64,000 bases of DNA from assembly GCA_002286715.1 (NCBI GenBank), contig NSJX01000001.1, positions 2,865,354 to 2,929,353 on the forward strand, written 5' to 3'. Source of the stretch: Dentipellis sp. KUC8613 (lineage: Eukaryota; Basidiomycota; Agaricomycetes; Russulales; Hericiaceae). Positions 47,701 through 59,700 of the stretch are shown in pieces. The first letter of the stretch is position 1; each line of letters starts with the position of its first letter. Position numbers and translations under genes: made by a program. Below the pieces are notes generated by a model. It saw only the letters and a list, made by a program, of their open reading frames with translations, was not told the DNA's origin and did not search any database.

Positions 47701-50700
47701 GTTCCACATCGACTTGCCGTACCGCAACCTCATCCTCGCGATCCAGTGCGTGAAGACCCTCAACGTGCGACTCGACGAGGAGAGGCCAGCGACGGATCCG
47801 CTCGAGGACGACGCGCCTGCTCACATCAGCGGCGCGCTGCGATATGCGTGCCAGTTCTTCGTGCACCACATCAACGAGGCGCAGGACCGCCAGCACGACG
47901 CACTCGTGTCGGAGATTGCGCTGTTCACGTCCACGAAGCTGCTCCGGTGGATCGAGACCGCGACCGCGCTTGGGTTCGAGTGGATGGAGAGCATCGAGAC
48001 ACTGGTTTTGTACTACGACGTGCCGGCCAAGTTCAAGCGCCTGGTTGCAGCGACCCCGGAAGAGAAGGTGGCTATTATATATTCCATTGTGGAGAGCGGT
48101 GTCGACGAGAAGGAGGAAGAGGAGGACGAGGAGGACGAGGAAGGAGAGGAGGAAGAGGAGGAGGAAGAGGAGGAAGAGGAAGAGGAGGAAGAGGAAGAGA
48201 AGGAAGAGGAAGAGCAGGAGCTAGCGGATATGAAACCAGGGGTCGATAATGACGGTGAAAGTGGCGAATCTGAAGTCGAGACAGAAGACGCTGAGGTATG
48301 TGCTGCTGTTATTCTGCTATCCGACAAGGCTGAAAGTTGACTTGCTCCGTGCCCTTTGCTTCTTTGAGGCTGCATCGGGCATTTCTATCCCGGATGCTGG
48401 CACTGACGAGGATGACCAGGACACCGCCGACGAGCTGTCTCAGGCTGATGCAAGTGAAACGGAGTCCACCTCCGATTCCACCGATTCCCCGCCTGAGGGC
48501 GCCGAAGACGATGATGCGCGACCCGCAGCCGGGAAGACGAAGGCAAGCGTACAGAAGGAACAGCAGTCTGCCCGCAGCTCGAGGGACGCTAAGGACCGTC
48601 AGCAGCGGTCAAGATTGCCAAAGACACAGGATCCAGGACGTTCGGATGGTGCGTATCTCCACCTCCTTCGCTGTTCTGGGTTACCCCCATCAGGTCATTC
48701 TGATGAATCGTGTTCACGGTAGAGCCGCCTCGCGCTCGACGTCAAACCCATACTTCCAGGACCGCAACAAACACAGACCCAAAGCATCTTCGAGCCTGGT
48801 TCAAGAAGCGTGAGCTCACCGAAAGCGAATTCGCGAAGTACGAGGAAGTGCGCAAGGTACGACCCGAATTGAACCTCTACGCCCCACTTCTACTCAAATA
48901 CCCTGCGTATCTGTATCTTTAGATGATGATAAGCAGTATCGCGGCAGCGGCGGGCCGCAACGACGTTGGCGACCAGCGCAGCGCCGTCACGAGAGCTGCC
49001 GTGCGCCTCTCCGAGATCTGGCGCGCTCTCGAGCGGCTCTCCGTGCGTTGCGACAATTGCCACTCAACTTGAAAGCAGCTGATACGAGAGTGGCTGCAGG
49101 ATCCTGATCAAAAATTCCTGGAACTGACGGGGCGCTGCGCGCGCGTCCTGCGTACCATATGCAGGCATCACGCCGCCGACAGCCTCGTGCAGGAGGCGGC
49201 GCGCGGGCTGTCGCGGTGAGTCCAGCGATGTGCCGTATCTGTTGGCACAGCTGGTGTCACAGTTCTAACGGCGTGTATCTCCCAGATGTTTCAAAGAGAT
49301 CCGAAACTTTTTTGCCGAGGAAGGGCAAGCCAGAGTCGCCGAGCAACACAATCATCGCCGCGAAAACCACGAGCACAGGGCCCGTTTCTTCTCACAGCTA
49401 TCTCAAATCGCCCAGTCATTCAATGTGCGTTCTCTACTCCTCTAGCACGCATGCTCCGCATCTTACACCACGTGCATCTGCCTTGACTGCAGGCGTCCAC
49501 ATCGCGCACCCTGCAGATCAGGCTACAAAGCACACGGCAGACACTTCTCGAATTGCAGGCTCAGCCCGACGCGAACACCGACGCCAGCGCGCAAGAACAG
49601 TTCCGCGAACTGACGCGCAGGATCGTCGTCGGCCGGACGCTCGGTGCGCTCGACGTCGTGGCAGTGGACGTGGCAGTGGATGTGCGTGCGCCACGCACGA
49701 GCCACGGCAGCACTGGCCACACGCACTCGCATTCGCACACACATCACACCGGCCCGCGCACCATCGCGATGCGCGACCTGCGCCTCCGCGAGACGCTCGC
49801 GCGGGGCGTGCGAGGGGGCACGTGGGTCCCCGCGGGCAAGGCGGTCGCAGTCAAGGCGGTGCGGTCGCAACGCGCCCTGAGCGCGCTCCTGCACCGGTGG
49901 TGGCAGCTCGCGGACCCGAATGTGCTGCGGCTGCTCGGCGTCGTGCACGCACCGCACGCGCCGTTGCACACGGTCACGGTACTCTGCCGGCGCGGGAGCC
50001 TCGTGCGGTGCTTGCGGGACGCGCGGGACCTGCAGGAGCCAGATTTGCTGCAGATGATGTGTGATGTTGCCGCGGGGCTGGAGTATTTGCATGGGAAGGG
50101 TATTGCGCATGGCAATCTTCAGGTAAGTCATGTATGCTGCACCTTCTGGGTTGTGATGCGATGCGTTTGGTGTCTACGGTGCAGGGCGAGAATGTGCTCG
50201 TCCAGGGCGACTTCAATTGCGTCATAGGCGGCTTCATGCACAGCGGGCTGGCCGCCACCTCAGAAAGGGACGATTCATGCCAATACGCCCTTCAAGGTAC
50301 GTTCGCTAGCTCCGTAGACTGCGCCGTTCGCTTCTCTCTGTGATAACACTCGTCATAGACCGCATGCTCGCATGGTATGCGCCGGAGGTATTGGGCGGGG
50401 GTGACCCATTCCGCCGGAAGGCGGACATGTACTCGTTCGCGATGGTGTGCGTGGAGATTCTTCGGCGCGGCGGTGCGCCTTGGCCGCGCGCCTCCAGGCA
50501 GGCCATGCGCGCCAATGTGCTCGGTACGACATTTTTGTTCCCCCCACACAATGTATGAGTTGTACTTGTACTCATTGATTTCGTAGAAAAACACAAGCGG
50601 CCACACCTTGATGCTAGCGATTTGCTGAATGGCGGGCTCAAGAAATTGATCAAGGCGTGTTGGTCGTCGGACCGCGCGGCACGCCCGACAGCTCGACGTG

Positions 50701-50756
50701 CTAAGACCCGTTTGTATACGATTCAAGACGAGTTGGGCTATGAAAGTGAGCAGTAA
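44754..50756 (+). CDS. NLR-pseudokinase paralogue C: C2-NACHT-acidic linker-helical bundle-pseudokinase
   Basis: Complete gene. A 17-nt first exon (44754-44770) and a 17-nt second exon spell MELEERVIDLR, followed by 'IIRARDLPRSRPWTF' and 'GPNPEWNQLFVV' of the C2-like domain. Next come 'IRLQVFHSSNSSERILLGE', a Ser-rich spacer, and the helical module ('VHPYAKLAWSVLSGGYK', 'ERDDRVRRLW'). NACHT carries 'GAVGTGKSSVAN', 'VVIVIDALDEM' and 'IFITSRD'. The NACHT exon continues into an unbroken acidic tract, the most extreme linker of the family (48107-48222). Then 'HLRAWFKKRELTESEFAKY', the helical bundle ('WRALERLS', 'FLELTGRCARVLRTI', 'CFKEIRNFF', 'FFSQLSQIAQSFN', 'RLQSTRQTLLELQ') and a pseudokinase: 'VAVKAV' keeps the Lys, but 'GIAHGN' and 'CVIGGFM' replace HRD and DFG. 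A His-rich stretch (HGSTGHTHSHSHTHHTG) precedes the N-lobe. Stop at 50754-50756. Confidence 0.87.
48107..48222 (+). repeat. GAG/GAA microsatellite coding for poly-Glu in paralogue C
   Basis: About 115 bases of nearly pure GAG, GAA and GAC codons give roughly 38 residues of Glu with some Asp, in the linker between NACHT and the helical bundle. Slippage could change linker length between strains while keeping the frame if units change by three. Confidence 0.9.
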
Positions 50757-51702
50757 GACGAGGTCGCATGCTTTTGTTACAAACGTTATGCCGCGAACTT
50801 GCATACTATAATTGAGGGTGCTCGAGCTCTCCTGCCGGAGAAGGATGATCGCAAACACCTTGCTGTTACTTTTCCGCTGAGCTGCTGACACCCGGAGCGT
50901 CATGTACACGGTATAGATGAACACTGCTCTTCAGGCAGTCACCTGGATCAGTTGACTGGAACACATATCTCTCCCCAGGCCTGCGCTGCGACCCCTATGC
51001 AGCAAAGACTGGCGTGACTCTGCAGTAGCCAGTTTTTGCAGTAGGACCGCTATGAGCAAGCTTTACAGAGCAGACATGAGCCCTAGCACTGACTCATGAT
51101 TTACAGTTTTCCGCCAGCACCCATCGGTGAGGGTGATCTTGAATACCTCAGCAAGCCTCGCCCGATTATCCACCGAATTGCATTTCGACACGGGACATTC
51201 ACTCGTAGATATGTGCGGTCTTGCGGCCTTCAATGCGCCCAACCCTACACTTCGTACGGGAGCATCTGGAGGGCATTCTTAGTATCGAGAAGTTGGCACC
51301 CATCTCTCAGATCACGCTCTGGGAGATAGTGGTCTCCGAGATAGTCGGGACGAGTTGGTTATGATTCATACTTGAATGCCCCCTGGGGGGTCGCAGGATT
51401 GGCAGCATCGAGGGATCCTCGCCGAGTAGCGCAGTGCCACGTGCGCCGGTAGATACTTGCTAGGCGCCGTCGCGGCTGCGTCAGCTGCGCGCGAGGAAGT
51501 TAGACGCATGTTGTATTCCATTTTTTTGTGCAATGTCGACATATGCGATATCCGCGATAGTGATACAAAACATACAGTAGAAGTACATCCATCCATAAAT
51601 CATACATAATGCACGATCCTAGATAAACACTCAAAATCAGCGACCATTCCAAGCCTCAAACCGACTCACCAAATACATCCCCCTCCACGCTCACCCGCCC
51701 CC
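50757..51702 (+). other. Intergenic region after paralogue C
   Basis: The first 100 bases (to about 50860) are duplicated in inverted orientation at 53990-54076, with the shared string GGTGCTCGAGCTCTCC. I see no further gene. Confidence 0.5.
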
Positions 51703-53705
51703 CTATTCACCCCCCTCCCAAGCCCCCTCCCAGCCCAACCCACTCCGATCCCACGCGCCCTCCTCCCCGCCCTCGCCCACGCCCACCCACCCCATACGGT
51801 CCACCAGCACGCCCGCGGCCCTCACGAACACGCTCCCGTCCAGCGCCCGCGCGCCCACATGCGTCTCCCGTCCCTCACGGTCGACCGCGCCGATGACCGC
51901 GCCCGCAGGCACGCACGCGTACCGCTGCGCGCCGGCGTACAGCGCGCGGAGCGCCTTGACGGTGTGCGCGTCGCGCGCGGGGAGGACGTGCGCGAGGAGC
52001 GCGGGCCACGGGTTCGTGTGTGAGGGGTGCGCGGGGTCGCCGAGCGCGCCGGGTGTCGGCGTCGTGTTGGCTCGTCTCCCCTTTCCTTGCCCATCCGCAT
52101 CCGCATCCGCATCCCCTTCTCCATCCCCTCCTCCGTCTCTTTCCCCTTCTCCTGCTCCAGCCCCGTTTACAGAGGCGCGCCGCGACGGCGGCAGCGGCAC
52201 GTCCGTGTACCCCATGAGCAGCGCACAGTCCACGCGCGGGCGGCCGCGGAGGAGCACATACGCGAGCACGACGGCGAGGTGCGCCGTAAGCAGCTGCGCA
52301 CGGGCGGCGGGCGCGCGCAGCGGCTCGGCGAGCGCGGGCACGAAGTGTGCGCTCGTGAGCATGTGCATGAGGAAGAAGTCGAGGCGCGGCGTGCGCCCTG
52401 GCTTCCCGGTGCCCGCGAAGAGGAGCGTGGCGACGAAGAGGAGCTCCTCGGCGCGCGCCGCGAGCTCGGCAGGCGTCAGGTCGGGGAAGTACGACCATGA
52501 GGCGGCGAGGCGGCGGATCGAGGCGGTGCGCGCGGGTGTGAGGGCGTCCCGTCGGCGTTTGGAGAGGAGCGCGGTGGGGTCGTAGGGGAGGACGGGTTCG
52601 AGGGTGTCCGAGTCGTACATTTGGCGGAGGAGGGAGAGGATGGGTACGCCGCGCGGAGAGGGAGAGGGAGAGGGGGTGTGCCCGTTGGAGGGTGCAGGTT
52701 GGGGATGGGTGGAGGGGGTGTCCTCGGGGCTGTTCCAGGGGAAGAGGTCGGGTTGGAAGGGTTCGTGAACGGCAGTTTGGGCGAGAGCTGGAGAGTGGGG
52801 TACGCGTCAGGTTAGCCACGAAAATATGAAGAATCACAGTACTTGCCTTGTGCGATCATGGCGTCACTGTTGAACTCCAGCGCATACTGGTAGCGTTTCA
52901 GGTGTCAGTCAGCACACGGCAATGTGGCACTCACGCCCATCTGGATCAAAGGGTGCACGCTATCGTAGGTGTGAACAGTGTGAAGTCATGCGGCTGGAGC
53001 GGCACGTACGCGCCAGCGACGAAGCGCTCAAGCATATGCGCGCCATCCCTGTTTGCCTGGCTGGAGAAGACGTAGTGTTCATACGCCTCTTTCCCACCGA
53101 GGCGCTTGACTTCGTGGGTAAAGAAGGTGGCCAAGTTGGCGTAATATCTGTGGTGAAAGGCGTCAGTGAAAATATTCTCCCGGACTCTCGGAGTGCCGGC
53201 AAGCTGCAAAATCAGTCTATGTATGCGAGATACATATATTTCGAGCGCATATAGATCACCCTGCCTCGATGCTTCGAGATGTAAGGCTCACGAACGTACT
53301 TGTCTTGCCCGAGAAATTGAGTCCAGTTCCTTTCGTCTATCTTCACGTCCTGTACGTGAATAGTCTGCTTCTTTATATCGTCGGTATGTACGTCGAGCAA
53401 TTCACGCTGCTCTGCATCGAAAATGGCCTGCAGCAGCGCTGGGGGCGCGCCAAGGTCATAAGCCGCGAGCAGGCTACATTCTCGCCATCAGACTGTCTAT
53501 TCAGAGCAGTGAGAACGTAGAGTACGCACTGATGGCTGAGATGATTGTGGAAGCCAAGACCATAGAGACAATGATGGGCTTCGCGATCCTCCTCGAGAAG
53601 CCGCTCAACCAGGCGCTTGGATTCAGGGCTGGCTCCGGGGAAGGAGAGCGCATCCTTGTGAATGGTCTGTGAGATGCCCGCGAAGACCTTGGGCAAGTCG
53701 GCCAT
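51703..53705 (-). CDS. Questin-oxidase-like protein (DUF4243)
   Basis: Member of the family that includes the questin oxidase of fungal anthraquinone pathways, a Baeyer-Villiger-type role; the substrate here is unknown. The start MADLPKVFAGISQTIHKDAL at 53705 is followed by 'YGLGFHNHLSHH' across an intron, the family's HNH..H block. Next come 'FDAEQRELLDVHTDDIKKQT', 'RNWTQFLGQDKYVREPYISK', 'NLATFFTHEVKRLGGKEAYE', 'YVFSSQANRDGAHMLERFVA', and 'HPLIQMGYALEFNSDAMIAQ'-like exons. The last exon (51703-52620) has 'KYDHEAA'-side helices and two low-complexity insertions rich in Gly, Asp, Glu and Lys near 52080-52150. The family's exon order is clear; small exon edges are approximate. No polyketide synthase lies nearby. 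Confidence 0.8.
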
Positions 53706-53989
53706 GGTGGACGTGGGGCGAAGGACAGAGAGAGCGCGGGAGAATGTGGGGAGGGGTTCACAAGACTATGTATCTGTGACTAGTGCTGACGCGCTTGTGA
53801 TGAGTCAACGCTGGTCGATCGCAAGCTCGTCTTTCAACTCCGCGAACTCTTAGTCTCACCAATATTCTCCCTCACTTCCACAGCGACGGTACAATAGACC
53901 TCACCAGCATCGCTGACCACATGCGCCGCTCTACTTGAATTCGTGCTCAGAGAGGACACTTTTGATGTCGCCATTCCTCCAACCACTAG

Positions 53990-54480
53990 GCAAGAGAGTG
54001 CTCGCGACCATCCTGTTCCGGCGGGAGAGCTCGAGCACCTTCTTCAATATTGACTCCATGTCTGAATCCGCCGCACTTACTGTTCACTGTCGTCGCCCAG
54101 TTTGTCTTGAATCCCATGCAAAGGGATCCTAGCGCGTCCAGCAGTCGAGCGGGTCGAGCGGTCCTCCGACCAGCACGCCTTGATCAGTTTCTTGAGCCCG
54201 CCATTCAGCAAATCGCTTCGCGCAAGGTGTGGGCGTTTGCGCTTTTCTATGAGAGTAGTTAGCACGATACGTATACTGGGTATGCGTACCGAGCACATTA
54301 CTGCGCACGGCCTGCCGGGATGCTCGCGGCCAAGGCACACCGCCGCACTATACGTACTGCAGAATCTCCACGCATACCATCGCAAACGAGTACAAGTTCG
54401 CCTTGCATCGGAAGGGAAAACTGCCGCCCAATACTTTTGGCACGTACCATGCAAGCATACAGTCTATGACGCGTCAACCT
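53990..54480 (-). pseudogene. Inverted partial duplicate of paralogue C 3' end (pseudokinase C-lobe)
   Basis: Read on the minus strand, this stretch matches the last two exons of paralogue C, their intron and about 90 bases of its 3' flank. Homologous landmarks are 'FAMVCVEIL', 'PWPRASRQA', 'LLNGGLKKLIKACW' and a terminal 'SEQ' stop (54077-54079). Between 'VCVEIL' and 'GGVPW' an extra 9 bases introduce an in-frame TAG. No N-lobe, NACHT or C2 sequence accompanies it. It lies beyond the 5' end of the questin-oxidase-like gene (51703-53705), while copy C lies beyond its 3' end, and it points toward copy C, so a local inverted duplication is likely. Confidence 0.85.
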
Positions 54481-54644
54481 TTGCCCACGACGGCGCCTAG
54501 CACCGTCACCTGCCCCGTCTCGTGCTTCTTCTTCTCACAAGCAGCGACCCTGAGTGCATTCGAGCGCGACGTATATATACCCAGGGACTCCCTGCTTCTT
54601 GTCTCTTCTTCTGCGGTAGATGCTGTGTTGCGCACCAGACAGTT

Positions 54645-56211
54645 ATGCCCGTGAATCTAACTCCATCCAACACCGATCCGCGCCCGTTCAAGGTCGCAGC
54701 TGTGCAGGCCGAGCCGTACGTCCCCTTCTACCAAAGTCACGCCGGGACACCCATCGGTGTAGATCTGACACTGGCGGCGCGGACGCGGATGCAGTGCGTG
54801 GCTCGACCTCGATGCGGGGATCGCCAAAATTGTTAACATCATCCATGAAGCGGGGCGTCGGGGCGCGAGGCTCGTGGGGTTCCCGGAGCTGTTTATCCCT
54901 GGTACGCTCGCTTCATTCTCGGTTCGGCTTGCATTTCCCCCAATCGAGGCGATAATGCTTGATCCTGACCCGCGCGAGAACAGGCTACCCCTGGACGATG
55001 ATGTGCAACTCCTTCGTCGACTGCCAGGACATCCTCCTGCGCTATGCTGCGAATGCGCTCGCAGTGCACTCGCCGCAGATGGAGAGGGTGTGTGCAGCGG
55101 CGCGCGAGGCGGGCGTGTGGGTCGTGTTGGGGTTTGCGGAGCGCGCGGGGGCGGGGATGTTCATGGTGAGCGAATCGTGCTTGTATCTCGGGCTATGAGC
55201 GATAATTATATTGGTGGGGATGGCAGTCGCAGGTTATCATCTCGTCTGAGTGCGTCGTGCAGCATGATAGTTAGAGTGGGTGGGTGGGCTGAGGCAGGAT
55301 AATGGGTATAGCGGCGCGATTGCGAATCACAGACGCAAGGTGAAGGTAACGCACTATGAGAAGACGATATTCAGCGATGGAGAGGGTACGCATATACCTC
55401 AATTCTCGTTCGCATACCTTTGGCTACGACGCTGCTCATAATCTGGTCGCAGGGAACACGATCCACAACGTCGTGCAGACGCCCTTCGGCCGGCTTGGCG
55501 CGCTCAACTGCTGGGAGCACCTGCAGGTACGCCCCCTTACCACCTCACGCTCTCCATTCTACTCACATCCCTTTCTGATGAATGATACTCCTATCCCCAC
55601 CCACCCACCCCCACTTAGCCCGCGCTAAAAATCCACTTCTACGCACAAACCCCACAACTCTTCGTCGGCGGCTGGCCGCCCGCGTTCACGCCGGGCATTA
55701 ATGGCGCGCCCTTCAGCGTCTCTGCGCCCTGCTTCTCCGCGTGCAGCCGCGCCGTTGCGATGGAGGGCGGGTGCATCGGCGTCGTGTGCAGCCAGGTTGT
55801 GAGTGAGCGCAGCGCGGAGGTGATGCGGATTGCGGAGTTCCCGTGGTTCGAGGGCGCGATTCCCGGGGGCGGGTTCGCTGCGGTGCGTCGCGTCGGTCTG
55901 TGGGATCAGCTTGGGCTGATGTTGTTTTGTTTTATTTTTTAAAGGTGTATGGACCGGATGGAGCGTTGCTGGGGAGCGCGAAGGAGGCGGGGGTGGAGGA
56001 GATTGTGGTGGTAGAGGTGGCGCTGGATATGGTGGGCAAGGCGAAGATGATGTATGATGTGATGGGGACCGAGTGAGTGCCATGCACTTGTTATGATGGT
56101 TTTTCGTCGGTGGCTGATTGAATGGCGGTGGTGACATATAGCTCGCGGCATGATTTGATGCATCTGGTCGCGAATGGGTCAGGGTACAATGTGGTGGAGT
56201 ATGAGAAGTGA
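54645..56211 (+). CDS. Nitrilase (carbon-nitrogen hydrolase family)
   Basis: Probable cytosolic nitrilase converting organic nitriles to acids, or a related hydrolase; cyanide hydratase is an alternative. The start MPVNLTPSNTDPRPFKVAAV at 54645 is spliced after 'AVQAEP' to 'AWLDLDAGIAKIVNII'. Catalytic triad candidates: Glu in 'LVGFPELFIPG', Lys in 'HRRKVKVTHYEKTIF', Cys in 'LGALNCWEHLQ'. Further exons read 'YPWTMMCNSFVDCQDILLRY', 'VCAAAREAGVWVVLGFAER', 'ALKIHFYAQTPQLFVGGWPP', 'GGGFAA' joined to 'VYGPDGALLGS', and 'SRHDLMHLVANGSGYNVVEY', with a stop at 56209-56211. Four or five introns of 60-90 bases are supported by the continuous family order. Substrate range cannot be read by eye. Confidence 0.85.
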
Positions 56212-56702
56212 AAGGTTAGTTGTGTTCGTTGGTGTTGTAAAAAGTAAGGTGTGAGGTGTACGATATGCGGTATTTCGCTGACTTCCGAAGTCCTTGGCGA
56301 CTCTTCGCAAATCTGGAATGTCATAAATGATCAGAATGGGTTACTGTGGACAGTATCTGGATCTTTTACGGTCGGTGTTAGTGAATGGTGATAATCGCGG
56401 GCTTCAGAAGCCGTGGGAAAGTTGACGGTTCACTTCAGCGAATAGTAAACAAAGTCTGACTGTTACTCGACACTGCCACCGAGCCAAGTCGCTAGTTCAT
56501 TACTTCGTGTCCGTTGTCTATTATCTCTCCAGACAGGCTTCCTCAGTCCTGATATCTAAAATTACGTCCTGGAGCGTCTAATGCCTGTGCTAAAGTTTCC
56601 TTTAGTGGCCGCTTGCGCGTCCGCGTGTCGAAGCTGACCGCAGGGCAAATACAGGGTTCAGGGTTCGCGCCAGCGGACTAGTCTCTACGTTCGTGTCCCT
56701 CT
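56212..56702 (+). other. Intergenic region before paralogue D
   Basis: Nitrilase terminator and paralogue D promoter. I see no gene or strong repeat. Confidence 0.45.
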
Positions 56703-59700
56703 ATGAAAGAGGACAGGTACGTTTCATTCTGATCTCCAAATGCGACCCTGAGCACGGCTTACGATCTGCGATACACCCGCAATAGGCTCATCGATCTCAA
56801 AAGTAAGTCTTGGTTCAAGTCCTCCTCGGGTAACTCAATTCATATATGCGGATCGGCGATGTTGACAGTTATCAGGGGTCGAGACATACGCTCTTCGTGG
56901 CGATGGAAGTCTTCAATGCGTTCGTTCGTCTTGGTGACACCGGGAGGGAAGCAGCTGTTCCGTACGGAGGCCGTCGGCGGGCAGAATCCAGAATGGAACG
57001 AGGTCTTCGTCATCAAGTGAAGTTGTCAAACTGTTTTTCTTTTTGCATAACTGATGAATATACTGCCTGCTGAAGACCTCCAAGCTTGTCGGCCACAGTC
57101 CGACTGCAGGTTTTTCGTAGCACAAACTCTTCCGAGATGGTTCTGTTAGGAGAGACAGACGTTCTCATCGATTCTCTTCTGCGCGATGAAGTGGACGGTA
57201 CGTGCTGTCGACTTCCCAACAATTCCCGCTCCCTATAGCTGTTGCGATGATCTGCAGAAGTCCGCTGCAGACTGGCGAAGCCTGGCGTCAAGATCCTTCG
57301 GAATCAAGGAGAAATATTCGTCTCGGGAAAGATCCATGTCGATGGACCCATCCCGCCTTCAGATGCGGGCCCGACGCTTTCAACTACCTTAGGATCGGCG
57401 GATGACTCATTGAGTATGTTCTCGAAAGGTATGGCTTGCCAGGGATCGCATTGCGTCGTACGACTCAGGTCTCAAATTTTCAGAGGCCGTATTTGTGTCG
57501 CGCCCGCATTCTCTCGTATCTCGAACTGCGCTTCGCGTGGAAGCCCCGGCCAAACCGCACCTGTCTGCATCTCCACCGCTGCCGGATGCCGAACCTTCGC
57601 AACCGTCGACCGCGTTGCTCAATCAAGCTGCAGATAGCGTTGGCGCTCTTTCGGCACCTCCGTTACTCGAAAAACTCGGCTCATCTACGGGTGGCGTTGC
57701 CACTGATGATGTCTTTTCTCAAATCTTGGAAGGCATGGTGCATTTAGGCGATGCATTCGCGGACGTGCGGTTGCATTGTTCATTCCACGACACCAGATGT
57801 TGACCGTGGGTTGCCAGGTTTACCCCTACGCAAAAATTGCCTGTGTCGTTCTGAGCAGTGGGTACAAGGCCCGTATCTATCTATTCTCATTCGATGCCGC
57901 ATTTCACGACCATTCTCACAGGCACTTAAGAGGCAAGTGGAGCGCGATAGCAGAGTTCGAGACCTCTGGAATACAGTCCAGGACGTCGTCACGTTCCTCG
58001 ATGATGCCAAGACGGAGCTTGGTGAAGCGGAATATCTGAAACAAGTGGTGTCAGACGTGTTGAAGCAGATTTATGAAAGCTGCCAGTTCGTTGTGAAATA
58101 TGCAAGACACGGCTTCGCAGGTAATCGTTGTCTTGCATTTTTTGCGCAATTCTCATTTGCTGCAGGAAGGACTCTTCTTAACACCTTGAATCCCAGCAGT
58201 GACGATACCATCCGGCTCCTCACCGACTCGTTTCTGACGTTGAAGGAGCAGCTAGTCCGAGGCGTCAGCCTCGAGAACTGGAAGGCTATCAGATTGCTCG
58301 GAAACGACCTTGGCGAAGCAAAAGACCAAAGTGGGTTCTTCACGTCAGTGTCTCTTCGGTCTCATTCTAACTTGTGGTTGAGTCCAAGACATCTGGCTGT
58401 ATACGTTGATCGAAGGCCAATCGAACGTCGTTGAGTGTGACACCAGCCGTGGATGCCTCCCTGGAACGCGCACGAAGCTCATCAACGATATCACCGAGTG
58501 GATCCATGATCCTTCGCGTGGCCGTGTACTCTGGCTATCTGGTGCCGTCGGTACGGGGAAGTCGAGCGTCGCCAACACAATCTCTGGACTTCTAAAGGGC
58601 TTGGGCCGTCTCGGTGCTAGCTTCCGGTTCGACAGACAGCTGGATCCATCTGCAGTTTTCCGACAGATCGCATATCAGCTAGCACGAATAGACCCATCGG
58701 TAAAGGACGCAATACTCTCAGTCTTGAAGCAGAAGGGCGATATCGCATCTGCGCCGCTATCCGACCAGGCTATGAGAGTCGTCGTGGAGCCTTTGCGGAC
58801 GGTGGACTTGGTTGGACCTATCGTGATCGTAGTCGATGCGCTGGACGAGATCAATCATGCCGACCTACGTGTTCGCGATGACATCCTCAGCTTCTTCTCG
58901 AACGAGGACTTTGCGCTTCCCGAGTTCATGAAAGTCCTCATCACCAGTCGAGACGACCCACACATCCATCTGCATCTGCAGACGCGCGGAAAATTTGAGG
59001 CGCTGAGGATTGATGACTACGAGGACACCCCTGCCGACATACTCTTTTTCATCCAGCACCGTCTAAGTGAAATTCGCACTCTGGCAGAGATCGCCAAAAG
59101 CTGGCCTCCCGTCGGCGCCGATAGAAGACTCGCAGAGCGTGCCGACAAACACTTCATATGGGCACATATCACATGTCAATTCATTGCGGAGAGCCCCCGA
59201 TCCAGATTGCCCCTCATCTTGTCCACGAAGGCTTCTTCTCACGACGGAAGTCGTCATCTTGACGTCCTTTACGACTCTGTGCTTCGAGCTGCATTCGAGA
59301 CGAGGAACCGCAATCCGAAGTATCTTTCTGAGTTCAAATACGTCGTTGGCTGCATCGCTGTTGGGCGGAAGAGCTTCAGACTCGGGGACCTCAACGACAT
59401 GCTCGGTCTGCGTGACGACTGTTATCGCGAGATTCGCTTACCTGGCTGGAAGCCCTTCTCCATGGAGGGCGCGGAGCAGCTCGTCTCATCTGTACGCTGC
59501 CTGTTCCACGAGACGATAATGCCGAAGGGAAGCAACGTCGGCAGCTTCCGCTTAATCCATACTTCCCTCTTCGAATTTCTTTCCGACGAGGAGCGCTGCC
59601 GCGACTTCCATATCGATTTGCCCTATTGGAACCTTATACTTGCCATCCAATGCGTAAAGATCCTCAACAGGCGGTTAGACGTAGAGATCCCCGGCGATTC

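Noticed and set aside
47260..48249. 329-codon plus-strand frame rich in Arg and Gly
   Set aside because: It is an alternate frame of the paralogue C NACHT exon, which has intact motifs in the other frame.
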